From positions 1 to 37,735 of the forward strand of contig JACQGX010000415.1 in NCBI GenBank assembly GCA_016199265.1: DNA of 37,735 bases, written 5' to 3'. Positions 37,484 to 37,735 of the stretch are shown piece by piece. Numbering within the stretch: position 1 is the stretch's first letter; each line of letters starts with the position of its first letter. The notes under the pieces are model-generated. The model saw only the letters and a list, made by a program, of their open reading frames with translations, was not told where the DNA came from and searched no databases. A program made the position numbers and the translations under genes. The stretch is from Chloroflexota bacterium. Lineage in GTDB: Bacteria > Chloroflexota > UBA11872 > UBA12225.

Positions 37484-37735
37484 CAGCCGTTCGCTCGTGT
37501 GCTGGACAAATCGGTCGCCCTCTTTTGCATCTTGGCCCTTGACACCGAAGTACGAAAGCGCGCGAAGCTCCGTTTGTAGGCGCGCAGCGCGCGTGCATAG
37601 ACGTCCGAGTCGGGCGCGTGCGCCCGCACGAGCGCAAGGACGTTGCGCATGGCGCCTTCTTCAGCCGTGTCCAGGAGTCGCTGAAGCTCGTGCCGTTCGG
37701 CAGCGCTGAGCTTCCCTTGCTTGCCGGCATCCAGC
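37483..37735 (-). CDS. Small protein upstream of the HNH gene, cut by the window edge
   Basis: The minus-strand frame enters from the window end and stops at TGA 37483-37485, overlapping the HNH start. The visible 83 residues include KLSAAERHELQRLLDTAEEG and ALRAYKRSFARFRTS, helical and charged. Short helical proteins with L-x-x-x-E-x-x-E-L-x-x-L segments are often found before HNH genes of this type. The N-terminus lies outside the window. Function unknown. Confidence 0.6.
   Translation of the reverse strand, partial: LDAGKQGKLSAAERHELQRLLDTAEEGAMRNVLALVRAHAPDSDVYARALRAYKRSFARFRTSVSRAKMQKRATDLSSTRANG

Noticed and set aside
1-37735. tRNA, rRNA, riboswitch or insertion sequence
   Set aside because: No cloverleaf with a conserved T-loop, no rRNA-like sequence, no transposase motif and no terminal inverted repeats were recognised on either strand by eye; a covariance-model scan was not possible.

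Overview
The window is a high-GC (roughly two thirds G+C by eye) bacterial chromosomal segment with dense gene packing and mostly strong GGAGG-type ribosome binding sites. It contains Tat-like or lipoprotein-type sugar-binding proteins, FGGY kinases, Gfo/Idh/MocA dehydrogenases, CehA/McbA-type metallohydrolases, an sn-glycerol-1-phosphate dehydrogenase and a UPF0175/DUF3368-type toxin-antitoxin remnant. This mix suggests Chloroflexota, perhaps a Thermomicrobia-like heterotroph; that is an inference from gene style, with no marker gene in view. No rRNA, tRNA, CRISPR array or insertion sequence was seen.

Layout. (1) 1-10.7 kb, mostly minus strand: carbohydrate and amino-compound catabolism. It holds a class III aminotransferase, a YdjC-type deacetylase, two MDR dehydrogenases, a solute-binding protein, a LacI repressor and a Gfo/Idh/MocA dehydrogenase, plus several broken genes. 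A LacI-type operator at 8278-8293 (repressor gene) recurs at 5477-5492 (solute-binding protein). (2) 10.8-21.7 kb: a polyol-phosphate or glycerophosphodiester island. Minus strand: amidohydrolase, UgpB-like binding protein, RpiB, FGGY kinase, glycerophosphodiesterase and HAD-IIA phosphatase. Plus strand: SorC regulator, glycerol-1-phosphate dehydrogenase and GlpD-type dehydrogenase. Palindromes built on TGCACA-NN-TGTGCA lie at three transcription starts, so one SorC regulon probably covers the island. (3) 21.6-26.2 kb: a methyl-amine locus with a dimethylglycine/sarcosine dehydrogenase-type flavoprotein, an IclR regulator and a betaine-homocysteine methyltransferase-like enzyme. (4) 26.2-33.5 kb, plus strand: CehA/McbA metallohydrolase, NodB-like protein, solute-binding lipoprotein and S15/CocE hydrolase. 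(5) 33.6-37.7 kb: a conserved unknown protein, a frameshifted metallophosphoesterase, a UPF0175 antitoxin whose toxin is reduced to about six codons, a truncated nitrilase, an HNH endonuclease and a partial gene at the edge.

The most striking property is the number of scars where the start of one gene meets the end of another: AKR::isomerase, MocA::DegT, nitrilase/DUF3368, plus C-terminal stubs of two solute-binding proteins, a zinc dehydrogenase, a deacetylase-like protein and an unknown protein. There are three intact and two residual ABC solute-binding proteins, but not one ABC permease or ATPase gene. Either this genome has lost gene interiors and permeases by repeated deletion, or the assembly has collapsed at these points; reads spanning the junctions would decide.
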